A stretch of DNA of 64,000 nt. It comes from Mytilus trossulus (lineage: Eukaryota > Mollusca > Bivalvia > Mytilida > Mytilidae). The translations under genes were made by a program, and so were the position numbers. The DNA lies in NCBI RefSeq assembly GCF_036588685.1, contig NC_086378.1:29303578-29367577 (forward strand), given 5' to 3'. The notes beneath the pieces were generated by a model. The model was not told the DNA's origin and did no database searches. It saw nothing but the letters and a program-made list of their open reading frames with translations. This document shows positions 43,221-54,639 of the stretch, piece after piece (positions within the stretch are counted from its first letter, which is position 1; every line of letters begins with the position of its first letter).

Positions 43221-44246
43221 GCGTCGTCGTCGTCGTCGTCGTCGTCCGAATACTTTTAGTTTTCGCACTCTAACTTTAGTAAAAGTGAATAGAAATCTAT
43301 GAAATTTTAACACAAGGTTTATGACAACAAAAGGAAGGCTGGTATTGATTTTGGGAGTTTTGGTCCCAACATTTTAGGAATTAGGGGCCAAAAAGGGCCC
43401 AAATAAGCATTTTCTTGGTTTTCGCACTATAACTTTAGTTTAAGTTAATAGAAATCTATGAAATTTTGACACAAGGTTTATGACCACAAAAGAAAGGTTG
43501 GGATTGATTTTGGGAGTTTTGGTTTCAACAGTTTAGGAATTAGGGGCCAAAAAAGGGCCCAAATAAGCATTATTCTTGGTTTTCGCACAATAACTTTAGT
43601 TAAAGTAAATAGAAATCAATGAAATTTAAACACAATGTTTATGACCACAAAAGGAAGGTTGGTATTGATTTTGGGAGTTTCGGTCCCAACAGTTTAGGAA
43701 TTAGGGGCCAAAAAGGGACCCAAATAAGCATTTTTCTTGGTTTTCGCACCATAGCGTTAGTATAAGTAAATAGAAATCTATGAAATTTAAACACAAGGTT
43801 TATGACTATAAAAGGAAGGTTGGTATTGATTTTGAGAGTTTTGGTCCCAACAGTTAAGGAAAAAGGGGCCCAAAGGGTCCAAAATTAAACTTTGTTTGAT
43901 TTCATCAAAATTGAATTCAGAATATTTTTTTTATCATCTGTATGACCAATTTTTTTTTTTATCAAATTGGGGATCTGAATATTTCCATTCCCACCCCCAC
44001 CCTCCTTTTGAAGTCAAATGGTTATTCCCTTACCGCTAGAAAAGTTATCCAAAAATTTTGAATTCAGTTCTACGTAATGAACATTTAAATGACATAAAGT
44101 TTACAAGTGGGAACAAATCTTATGTACAGGTAGCTAAACAAGGTGTATAGATGTGAACAAATGTAATGTGAAACCAGTGTACACTACATTAAACTCATAT
44201 TGTAAACATGTGTCTACACGGCGTTTGGTGTGAACACGGCCTTAGT
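42168..44246. mobile_element. 2.1 kb TIR element (GGCCRTGTTCACA ends) hosting a nested element
   Basis: Left GTTAGGCCATGTTCACATTG. The complement of the right end is CTAAGGCCGTGTTCACACCA. Both inner flanks carry ACACATGTTTACA/GTTTACATG-type blocks. The interior includes a 30-bp G/C tract (42780-42812) and the truncated H2 element copy B. No transposase recognised. Confidence 0.6.
43117..43916 (+). mobile_element. Helitron-like element, family H2, truncated copy B
   Basis: Starts TTTTTATACGACCGCAAATT like copies A and C, has (GTC)n at 43173-43247 and four 160-bp repeats. It breaks off at ATTTCATCAAAATTGAAT without the 3' hairpin end. Nested in the 42168-44246 element. Confidence 0.8.
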
Positions 44247-45023
44247 GTTACTTCCCCTTATTTGTCCCCGTTCAAAATTATTCCTTATATTTACGTTTTA
44301 TGGGTAAAAAAGATAAAATGATAAAAATATAGAATTCATATACATTTTGAAAAATAACTTTTTATTATTTTAATACCTTTATACAATTTAAAAAAAAAAG
44401 TTGAAAATTATTTTTTACATTTATACTGCCTTTAACTGTATTACTATATTTTATCTTACTCTAATTTCCTACAGTTGATCAAGGATTCCATAGCCATTGG
44501 TCTCAAACATTTTAAAATTACATTTGAACAACAATTCAAGTATTCCATTCCATAATCACAAAAAGTAAGGAACATAAGACTCTTTTACATGAATTTATAA
44601 AAATCATTAAAAGTGCAATGGAATAATAATTAATAAAAATAAAATGACTTAACCAAGTGAACATGCATTGATGTTTTGGTATCTTCCATATACATAATAA
44701 GAAAATGTACCATAAATACTGAAATTCAGCTCGAAAAAGTGCGTACGCGTTATGACCTGAGATTTGATTCTTCAATGCAGGTCATGACCTGCATTTTCAT
44801 CCTCACAGGTTGACAGGTATGACTCACATACCAGTAAAATAATAACAAGACATCTTTTATACATACTTACTTACTTACTTACTTAATGTTCTATGAGTTA
44901 AGGTTATATTGCAATAACCTGATCCCTCTGTCTGCCCAACAAATATTTCCATCACAGTTTGATTAGAAATTACTGGACAAAATGACTTCATATTTCATAT
45001 GCATTTGGTTAGCATCTTGACTG
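44247..45023. other. AT-rich spacer
   Basis: No feature except an (ACTT)n microsatellite of about five units at 44868-44884. Confidence 0.5.
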
Positions 45024-45378
45024 GTGAGTTGTGTTAAGTGAGCATGTTTTGGATCTGTCTGGTACTTTCTTTTTATTTGTCAATACTTTTTGACTAATGA
45101 GTTGTAATGTGTGAGCATGTTTTGGATCTGTCTGGTATTTTCTTTTTATTTGTCAATACTTTTTGACTAATGAGTTGTATTGTGTGAGCATGTTTTGGAT
45201 CTGTCTGGTACTTTTATTTTATTTGTCAATACTTTTTGACTTATGAGTTGTAATGTGTGAGCATGTTTTGGATCTGTCTGGTACTTTCTTTTTATTTGTC
45301 AATACTTTTTGACTAATGAGTTGTAATGTGTGAGCATGTTTTGGATCTGTCTGGTACTTTCATTTTATTTGTCAATAC
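45024..45378. repeat. 73-bp tandem repeat, about five units
   Basis: The block AGCATGTTTTGGATCTGTCT GG starts at 45041, 45114, 45187, 45260 and 45333, exactly 73 bp apart. Nearly identical units. Confidence 0.93.
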
Positions 45379-47203
45379 TTTTTATAAGAACACAAATTTT
45401 GAAAAAAATTTCGTCGTATATTGCTATCACGTTGGCGTCGTCGTCGTTGTCGTTTTCGTCGTCGTCGTCCGAATACTTTTAGTTTTCGCACTCTAACTTT
45501 AGTAAAAGTGAATAGAAATCTATGAAATTTTAACACAAGGTTTATGACCATAAAAGGAAGGTTGGTATTGATTTTGGGAGTTTTGGTCCCAACATTTTAG
45601 GAATTAGGGGCCAAAAAGGGCCCAAATAAGCATTTTCTTGGTTTTCGCACTATAACTTTAGTTTAAGTTAATAGAAATCTATGAAATTTTGACACAAGGT
45701 TTATGACCACAAAAGAAAAATTGGGATTGATTTTGGGAGTTTTGGTTTCAACAGTTTAGGAATAAGGGGCCAATAAAGGGCCCAAATAAGCATTATTCTT
45801 GGTTTTTGCACACAATAACTTTAGTTTAAGTAAATAGAAATCAATGAAATTTAAACACAAGGTTTATGACCGTAAAAGGAAGGTTGGTATTGATTTTGGG
45901 AGTTTTGATCCCAACAGTTTAGGAAAAAGGGGCCCAAAGGGTCCAAAATTAAACTTTGTTTGATTTCATCAAAATTGAATAATTGGGGTTCTTTGATATG
46001 CCGAATCTAACTGTGTATGTAGATTCTTAACTTTTGGTCCCGTTTTCAAATTGGTCTACATTAAGGTCCAAAGGGTCCAAAATTAAACTTAGTTTGATTT
46101 TGACAAAAATGAATCGGTTGGGTTCTTTGATATGTTGAATCTAAAAATGTACTTAGATTCTTGATTATTGGCTCAGTTTTCAAGTTGGTCCAAATCGGGG
46201 TCCAAAATTAAACTTTGTTTGATTTCATCAAAAATTGAATAAATGGGGTTCTTTGATATGCCAAATCTAACTGTGTATGTAGATTCTTCATTTTTGGTCC
46301 TGTTTTCAAATTGGTCTACATTAAAGTCCAAAGGGTCCAAAATTAAACTAAGTTTGATTTTAACAAAAATTGAATTCTTGGGCCTCTTTGATATGCTGAA
46401 TCTAAACATGTACTTAGATTTTTGATTATGGGCCCAGTTTTCAAGTTGGTCTAAATCAGGATCTAAAATTATTATATTAAGTATTGTGCAATAGCAAGTC
46501 TTTTCAATTGCACAGTATTGTGCAATGGCAAGAAATATCTAATTGCACAATATTGTGAAATAGCAAAATTTTTTTTAATTAGAGTTATCTTTCTTTGTCC
46601 AGAATAGTAAGCAAGAAATATCTTATTGCACAATATTGTGCAATAGCAAGATTTTTTTTTATTGGAGTTATCTTTCTTTGTCCAGAATCAACTTAAATCT
46701 TTGTTATATACAATATACAATGTATATTCACTTTTTACTACCAACTGATAAATTTAGATAATCTTTACCATTCAGTGATAACAAGCAGTTTTTTTTACAT
46801 CTTAATATTTTATGATGTATTTAAATGAGTAGTTATTGTTGCGAACTCCATTAGAATATTTTAATTGAGATTAGTTTTGGAATAAGGGAAAGGGGGATGT
46901 GATTAAAAAATTGGGTTCAATTTTTCTCATTTGAAATTTCATAAATAAAAAGAAAATTTCTTCAAACATTATTTTGAGAGGATTAATATTCAACAGCATA
47001 GTGAATTGCTCTAAGAGAAAATAAAAATTTTAAGTTCATTAGAACACATTCATTCTGTGTCAGAAACCTATGCTGTGTCAACTATTTAATCACAATCCAA
47101 ATTTAGAGCTGAATCCAGCTTGATTGTTGTGTCCATACTTGTCCCAACTGTTCAGGGTTCAACCTCTGGGGTCGTATAAAGCTACGCCCTGCGGAGCATC
47201 TGG
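45379..47203 (+). mobile_element. Helitron-like element, family H2, full copy C
   Basis: Inverted relative to copy A. 5' TTTTTATAAGAACACAAATT, a short decayed (GTC)n (45434-45470), 160-bp repeats, the ~115-bp GGGTTCTTTGATATGC blocks, the GTCGTATAAAGCTACGCCC hairpin, then CTGG|TT. Colinear with copy A through the whole middle (ATTGCACAATATTG...TTCTTTGTCC...). Confidence 0.75.
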
Positions 47204-47464
47204 TTCAACCTTATTTTCTTCATGCTTGAAGATATTGGTTTGATATTTGGTGTATTGTTACATTATGACAAGTTACAGATCAAGTTCAATTTTTTTTAGG
47301 ACTGATAATTTTGTGCCTAGTTATAGCCCTTGGACTTAAAAAGATCACTCAAATGGGTCAAAATTTCAGATGCTGTCTGTCTGCTCGTCCTTCCATCAGT
47401 CCAGCAAATCAGTTTTCCACACTTTTTTTGTGCTTGGAGATATTGATTTGATATTTGTTGTTTA

Positions 47465-47612
47465 TAGATTATTACATGGCATTTTTCATATGGCCCTGGT
47501 ATCATCCCTAGACTCCCATACCAAGCCAGAGGGCTTTAGCCCGAGGGCTTGATATGGGTCGTGGGCTGATACTATGGACCATATGGAAAATGACATGTAA
47601 TAATCTATTTAT
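47465..47612. repeat. Palindromic hairpin element
   Basis: ATAGATTATTACATGGCATT...CATATGGCCCTGGTATCA pairs with TGATACTATGGACCATATGG AAAATGACATGTAATAATCT. A near copy lies at 54972-55085. Confidence 0.75.
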
Positions 47613-48035
47613 CACATATTTTCAAGCAGGAGAAAACAAATAGCTTACACCAAATTATGTTTGATATTTCATCAAAAATCTAAAGATATTCAACGAAAAA
47701 AAATAAATAAATGTATCAAGTGTGAGTTAAAAAAAGTTTGTATCACAGTATGTTAACAACGTTTTGTGAAAAGTCTCAGAAATAATTAAATAAATATATT
47801 AATTCTAAGAATTGCAAATATTAAACGGCTTTAAGTGTTACATAACAAATGTTAAATCAAAGAGCTGAAAGCTCTGAAGAAAAAGGACGCCACTGTCTCT
47901 AATATTGGGATAGTTTTTATGCAAGTCTTGATTTTCACATACCGTAATTTGTTTAACAATGCAACATGTCTCGTAAGCATATAATTGATATTCGTATATG
48001 TGTGTGTGTGAAGTGAAGGTGCCAACTGGCTGGGG
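47613..48035. other. Flank of the palindromic element
   Basis: 47613-47850 matches the sequence to the right of the 54972 palindrome (CACATATTTTCAAGCAGGAG, AACAACGTTTTGTGAAAAGT), so the repeat unit extends over it. (TG)n lies at 47999-48010. Confidence 0.55.
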
Positions 48036-51000
48036 TTTTTTAGCTCACCTGGCCCGAAGGGCCAAGTGAGCTTTTCCCATCACTTTGCGTCCGGCGTCCG
48101 GCGTCCGTCGTCCGTCGTCCGTCGTCGTTGTTAACTTTTACAAAAATCTTCTCCTCTGAAACTACTGGGCCAAATTGAACGAAACTTGGCCTCAATCATC
48201 ATTGGGGTATCTAGTTTAAAAAATGTGTGGCGTGACCCGGTCAACCAACCAAGATGGCCGCCACGGCTAAAAATAGAACATAGGGGTAAAATGCAGTTTT
48301 TGGCTTATAACTCAAAAACCAAAGCATTTAGAGGAAATCTGACATGGGGTAAAAATGTTTAACAGGTCAAGATCTATCTGCCATGAAATTTTCAGATGAA
48401 TCGGTCAACCCGTTGTTGGGTTGCTGCCCCTGAATTGGTAATTTTGTGGAAATTTTGCAGTTTTTGGTTATTATCGTGAATATTATTATAGATAGAGATA
48501 AACTGTAAACAGCAATAATGTTTAGTAAAGTAGGATTTACAAATAAGTCAATATGACCGAAATGGTCAGTTGACCCGTTTAGGAGTTATTGCCCTTTATA
48601 GTCAATTTTTAACCATTTTTCGTAAATCTTAGTTATCTTTTACAAAAATCTTCTCCTCTGAATCTACTGGGCCAAATTGAACAAAACTTGGTCACAATCA
48701 TCATTGGGGTATCTAGTTTAAAAAATGTGTGGCGTGACCCGGTCAACCAACCAAGATGGCCGCCACATCTAAAAATAAAACATAGGGGTAAAATGCAGTT
48801 TTTGGCTTATAACTCAAAAACCAAAGCATTTAGAGGAAATCTGACAGGGGTAAACATGTTTATCAGGTCAAGATCTATCTGCCCTGAAATTTTCAGATGA
48901 ATCGGTCAACCCATTGTTGGGTTGCTGCCCCTGAATTGGTAATTTTGTGGAAATTTTGCAGTTTTTGGTTATTAATTTGAATATTATTATAGATAGAGAT
49001 AAACTGTAAACAGCAATAATGTTTAGTAAAGTAGGATTTACAAATAAGTCAACATGACCGAAATGGTCAGTTGACCCGTTTAGGAGTTATTGCCCTTTAT
49101 AGTCAATTTTTAACCATTTTTCGTAAATCTTAGTTATCTTTTACAAAAATCTTCTCCTCTGAAACTACTGGGCCAAATTGAACCAAACTTGGCCACAATC
49201 ATCATTGGGGTATCTAGTTTAAAAAATGTGTGGCGTGACCCGGTCAACCAACCAAGATGGCCGCCACGGCTAAAAATAGAACATAGGGGTAAAATGCAGT
49301 TTTTGGCTTATAACTCAAAAACCAAAGCATTTAGAGGAAATCTGACTAGGTAAAAATGTTTATCAGGTCAATTTCTATCTGCCCTGAAATTTTCAGATGA
49401 ATCGGTCAACCCGTTGTTGGGTTGCTGCCCCTGAATTGGTAATTTTGTGGAAATTTTGCAGTTTTTGGTTATTATCTTGAATATTATTATAGATAGAGAT
49501 AAACTGTAAACAGCAATAATGTTAAGTAAAGTAGGATTTACAAATAAGTCAACATGACCGAAATGGTCAGTTGACCCGTTTAGGAGTTATTGCCCTTTAT
49601 AGTCAATTTTTAACCATTTTTCGTAAATCTTAGTTATCTTTTACAAAAATCTTCTCCTCTGAAACTACTGGGCCAAATTGAACCAAACTTGGCCACAATC
49701 ATCATTGGGGTATCTAGTTTTAAAAATGTGTGGCGTGACCCGGTCATCCAACCAAGATGGCCGCCACGGCTAAAAATAGAACGTAGGGGTAAAATGCAGT
49801 TTTTGGCTTATAACTCAAAAACCAAAGCATTTAGAGGAAATCTGACATGGGTTTAAAATGTTTATCAGGTCAAGATCTATCTGCCCTGAAATTTTCAGAT
49901 GAATCGGTCAACCCGTTGTTGGGTTGCTGCCCCTGAATTGGTAATTTTGTGGAAATTTTGCAGTTTTTGGTTATTATCTTGAATATAATTATAGATAGAG
50001 ATAAACTGTAAACAGCAATAATGTTTAGTAAAGTAGGATTTGCAAATAACTCATGACCGAAATGGTCAGTTGACCCGTTTAGGAGTTATTGCCCTTTATA
50101 GTCAATTTTTAACCATTTTTCGTAAATCTTAGTTATCTTTTACAAAAATCTTCTCCTCTGAAACTACTGGGCCAAATTAATCCAGACTTGGCAATAATCA
50201 TCTTTGGGGTATCTAGTTTTAAAAATGTGTCTGGTGACCCGACTATCAAATCAAGATGGCCGCCACAGCTAAAAATAGAACATAGGGGTAAAGTGCAGTT
50301 TTTGGCTTATAACTCAAAAACCAAAGCATTTAGAGCAAATCCAACACGTGGTAAAATTATTAATCAGATCAAGATCTATCTGCCCTATAATTTTCAGATG
50401 AATCTGACAACCCATTGTTGGGTTGCTGCCCCTGAATCGGTAATTTTAAGGAAATTTTGCTGTTTTTGGTTATTATCTTAAATTTTATTATAGATAGAGA
50501 TAAACTGTAAACAGCAATTATGTTCAGCAAAGTAAGATTTACAAATAAGTCAACATGACCGAAATTGTCAATTGACCCCCTAAGGAGTTATTGTCCTTTA
50601 TAGTAAATTTTTAACAATTTTCATAAAATTTGGAAATTTTTATTAACATTTTCCACTGAAACTACTGGGCCAAGTTCATTATAGATAGAGATAAATGTAA
50701 GCAGCAAGACTAGTAAAGTAAGATTTACAAGCACATCACCATCACCAAAACACAATTTTGTCATGAATCCATCTGCTTCCTTTGTTTAATATTCACATAG
50801 ACCAAGGTGAGCGACACAGGCTCTTTGGAGCCTCTAGTTCGTAAATCTTAGTTATCTTTTTCAAAAATCTTCTCCTCTGAAACTACTTGGCCAAATTAAT
50901 CCAAACTTGGCCACAATCATCTTTTGGGTATCTAGTTTAAAAAATGTGTGGCGTGACCCGGTCAACCAACCAAGATGGCCGCCACGGCTAAAAATAGAAT

Positions 51001-51343
51001 ATGGGGGTAAAATGCAGTTTTTGGCTTATAACTCAAAAAACAAAGCAATTAGAGCAAATCTGAAAATGGTCAATTGACCCACTAAGGAGTAATTGTCCTT
51101 TATAGTCAATTTTTAACAATTTTCATAAAATTTGTAAATTTTTGTTAACATTTTCCACTGAAACTACTGGGCCAAGTTCATTATAGATAGAGATAATTGT
51201 AAGCAGCAAGACTGTTTAGTAAAGTAAGATTTACAAACGCATCACCATCACCAAAACACAATTTTGTCATGAATCCATCTGCTTCCTTTGTTTAATATTC
51301 ACATAGACCAAGGTGAGCGACACAGGCTCTTTAGAGCCTCTAG
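48036..51343 (+). mobile_element. Helitron-like element, family H1, with ~500-bp internal repeats and a concatenated second end
   Basis: 5' TTTTTAGCTCACCTGGCCCG. The 3' end is CCAAGGTGAGCG, a hairpin AGGCTCTTTAGAGCCT, then CTAG|TTTT. The interior has five ~500-bp tandem units (CAAAAATCTTCTCCTCTGAA at 48141, 48643, 49144, 49644, 50143). A complete 3' end occurs at 50837 (CTAG|TT) and is followed directly by internal sequence and a second 3' end at 51343. No Rep/helicase coding; small open frames are chance. Confidence 0.65.
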
Positions 51344-51437
51344 TTTTTAAGACAAATGAATAGGTCAAGACTACCTGAATTGTACAAATAAATCCCGTGG
51401 AAAGGCTTCTATATTTCTCACTGGTACATAGGCTGAA
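51344..51437. other. Short spacer with left 12-bp direct repeat
   Basis: ACATAGGCTGAA at 51426-51437 matches ACATAGTCTGAA at 52154-52165 (11/12), flanking the next element. Confidence 0.5.
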
Positions 51438-52153
51438 TCCGGGTCCATTCGCGCCCATTCACATTTGCGCCAACTCATGTTCGCCCCCTTTCACTTTCAC
51501 ACCCTACATGTTCGCAACTAATCTTAATTGGTTTTGTGTTTAATAACTCTGTAAGCAAGTGTTTTCTTATAAGTATAATTGTTGTCATTGTCTCAAAATA
51601 AAGTGAGACAGCATTTTTTTTTTGTGTTGAATAAATCTTAATCATGTTTTGGATAGCGTATTGTTAAAGATAATAATAATCCTTTCTAAATAAAGTGGTA
51701 TTTTGTCAACGTTTTATTTAGCGTTGAATAACTCTTAATCATGTTTTGGTTAGTGTATTGCTATACTTTGTTTCATTGACCTCTTTCATAATGAAGTGAG
51801 ATTCTGACTATTTTTTTTTCTGTGTGTTGAATAAATTTTATCATGTTTTGGTTATAATAGTGGATTGCTATATTTTGGTTCCTATATTTTATTGTTTCGT
51901 TGTTTCAGATCAAAGGGCTTAAAAACAATTATCTTTTGTGTTTTTCCTTTAAAATCTTCAATGTTTTACTCATACCAAGCTATAAATACATTCAGTATTT
52001 ACACCAAAGCAATTTAAAACAACAATCATGATTTTCCAATTATTCAACTTGAATTTGAATTAAAATTGGGCGCGAATGAGTAGAGTGCGAACGAACCTTG
52101 GGTGTGAACGTGCGAGGTGCGAAAGTGTATTGAGCGCAAACAGACCTGATACC
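51438..52153. mobile_element. Foldback-like element, TTCGCGCC family
   Basis: The left end reiterates CATTCGCGCCCATTCACATT, TGCGCC, GTTCGCCCCC, GTTCGCAAC (51446-51520). The right end reiterates the complement (GGGCGCGAATGAG, GTGCGAACG, GGTGCGAAAG, GAGCGCAAAC; 52068-52140). The interior holds about three diverged ~110-bp repeats (ATCATGTTTTGG...). A 12-bp direct repeat with one mismatch flanks it. Confidence 0.6.
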
Positions 52154-52165
52154 ACATAGTCTGAA

Positions 52166-53130
52166 CCCCCTTCTCCCACAAAATATGAAGTAAATTAAAA
52201 ACAAATTGTTCAGAGAACAATTGAAGTCTTTCCACTAGAAAAGATCTATTTTTATATTGAAATATGAAAAATCAGTTTAAAATGTTAGTTCCTATGGCTT
52301 TATGACATCCTATTAACCTATGACCTTGACCTCAATTTCAAGGTCACAAACCATGGACCTTGAATCAAAATATCCTAGGTCTTTAATATGTTTGGTTAAT
52401 GAGTACTACCACTTGACGCGTAATTTTAAATGTAAGATGGACAAAAACTCCCTTTTATTGTATGCGCAGCCTTTCAACCAAAATATACAAGTAAGGACAT
52501 GTCGCAACTAATAATTTATGAAAAATTATTTGTCAAAATGTCACAGTATTTGAAAAGAAGTGAAAATAAGCCAAAATCAAAATTTATAATATGACCTTGA
52601 CCTTTGACATTGACCTCATTTTCATTTTTAGTACCTCATGAAGACCTTAGGTCTCTATCAGTTATGGTTTACCAGTTGAAAATGCATATCGCTTTCAAGA
52701 ATCAAATGAAAAAGGGGGAATAACTCTCATATGGAGTCCCCATAGAGCTATGGTTCAAACGAATATTCTTATCCTAAATATGTAACGAGCAATTTGGTAA
52801 AATAAAATCTTTTACGGTTACGAAGGAGAGGTGGCCACAAGAAAAACAGTGTTTGGGGAGATAACTCTTACATCATAATGTATTTTGTTATAATTACATT
52901 TGATATATGTTTCATTATAATACTTTATTCTGATTGGCTAACTGCACATCACATGTTATTCCTCAAGCAATTGCATCACTCAATAAAACTTTTCATTCAT
53001 GATAACACGTGGTCCCACAATAAAGTGCACAGATGAATTGAATAAAAAAGTTATAAAATTCGTGTTTTCATGATCCTAGCTAAAAAAAGTAATTATAAGT
53101 ATTGAATGTTTCTTTTTGTAACCTCATAGG
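52166..53130. other. AT-rich, weak repeats
   Basis: 52310-52760 contains reiterated GACCTTGACCT and TTCAAGGTCA motifs of a mussel-type repeat. 52870-53010 resembles a MITE end (TGATTGGCTAACTGCACATC). No coding. Confidence 0.4.
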
Positions 53131-53133
53131 GTT

Positions 53134-53216
53134 GCAAAAGCGTTGACCGTGTGCACATTTTTAGAATGAAGCGCTTACGCTTACGCGCTTCATACAAAAA
53201 GTACTTCGGTCAACGC
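53134..53216. repeat. Hairpin
   Basis: GCAAAAGCGTTGACCG pairs with CGGTCAACGCTTTTAC, with nested GAAGCGCTTACGCTTACGCG CTTC in the loop. Confidence 0.7.
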
Positions 53217-53394
53217 TTTTACACCTCAATGAATTTACAAAAAAAAAGCATTCAATACTTAAATGCAGTTGTAAATTTTTAAAGCAAAAAGAGTTAATAC
53301 TAACTTTCACTTTTTTTGGATGTTCATGTACATTTTGTATGTATTTATTTTTCTCAACTACATGAATTTTTTGGTGTATTTTTAATGATATATA

Positions 53395-53595
53395 TGAGTA
53401 GTCCAAATAATTATTACGTCTGGCAAGGCTTTTTAAATTTTATTCTGGGACACCTTCCTATGACCACAAGGCTATGTTAATTTTTTTCTGGGACGCCTTC
53501 TTAGGAAGCCTTCCTACGAACGTCTTAGGAAGGCGTCCCAGAAAAAAATAAAATAGCCTTGTCAGACGTCATTATTATTTGGACTAATACATGAG
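53395..53595. repeat. Long palindrome (arms about 90 bp)
   Basis: GTCCAAATAATTATTACGTC TGGCAAGGCT pairs with AGCCTTGTCAGACGTCATTA TTATTTGGAC; inner TTATTCTGGGACACCTTCCTA pairs with TAGGAAGGCGTCCCAG. It contains a second nested TTCTTAGGAAGCC repeat. Confidence 0.75.
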
Positions 53596-54639
53596 ATATT
53601 GAATATTTTTATGCATTATTTAACCAGTTGAGTCTTTTACAGGATTGTTTGTTTAATGCTGTTTAAACATTACTGAAAAAAAAACACCTTAAATTTGCTA
53701 ATTATTTGGCATGAAAGTTTGATTTATTGAAAGGGACTCATAGTTTTCCATTTAATTTTAATAATTGTCTAATGGTTAAAACAATAGCTTCGTTGTTTAC
53801 TTTTATACACAACAACATATTCACTTTGGTTTCGTTGTTTACCTAATATTCACTATGTACTTGGTAACAGTTATTAATTAATTGAATAGAAAATATTATA
53901 ATAAATATTATTGGAAGCCGAATTGACGTCAAATAGGTGCCGATTTGACTAGATGCCAATTTAACCCGGTGCCGACTTGACTTGTACGTTTCAATTCCTC
54001 TGCGATCGTTTGCGGTATTTTCTTGAGAATACCTATTTTCCATCATCAAAGAGAAGAAGAAACTGCTTGAAATGATTCCCGAACGCTTCGTGATTGTTAA
54101 AGTAAGTTTAATTCACTCAAAAAACAATTTTAAAACTTGCGATGTTTAAACAGGAAGTTTCAAAAGCACGTGTAAAAGAAGAAATTAACCGGTGAGAGTG
54201 GAAATCCGTACATAACATATATCACTATAGTACGACTTTTAAAGCAAAACAGTTTCATCCTTTTGTAAAACAGTCTTAAATATACCTATCACATTGATGT
54301 TTGAAGGGTCTTAAGCTTATTCAAACCATATAAGTCGGTATGAAACACCAAAACGGAATGATAATAACCGATTACGTTTTGTAGTTTACAAAATTCTGGA
54401 CTGGTTCCTGTCAAACTACAACACTTTGTTCGACTGTAGTGGAATACAAACAGAAACCAGTTAGTTTGTAAACTGGTTCCTGGCTGATTACTACACAATG
54501 CTCATGCATAATGATAACACAAGCACATTCCAGTTTGTATTGAAATTAGTAAATACGAAACCAAGCGCGGTAGGCAGAGAAATCAGGTCGGCAGTTATGG
54601 AACAATGACTGCGTCATTTTCCAAAAATGCTAAGGAAGA
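53596..54639. other. AT-rich, no gene recognised
   Basis: 53915-53990 has a short one-sided cluster of GGTGCCGATTTGAC-like motifs (GCCGAATTGACG, GTGCCGATTTGAC, GATGCCAATTTAAC, GTGCCGACTTGAC), again like one end of a motif-built element with no partner found. Confidence 0.45.

Noticed and set aside
48688..50481. Small open frames in the ~500-bp repeats (MVTIIIGVSSLKN...)
   Set aside because: Same frame recurring in repeat units of a non-coding element; not conserved as protein between units.
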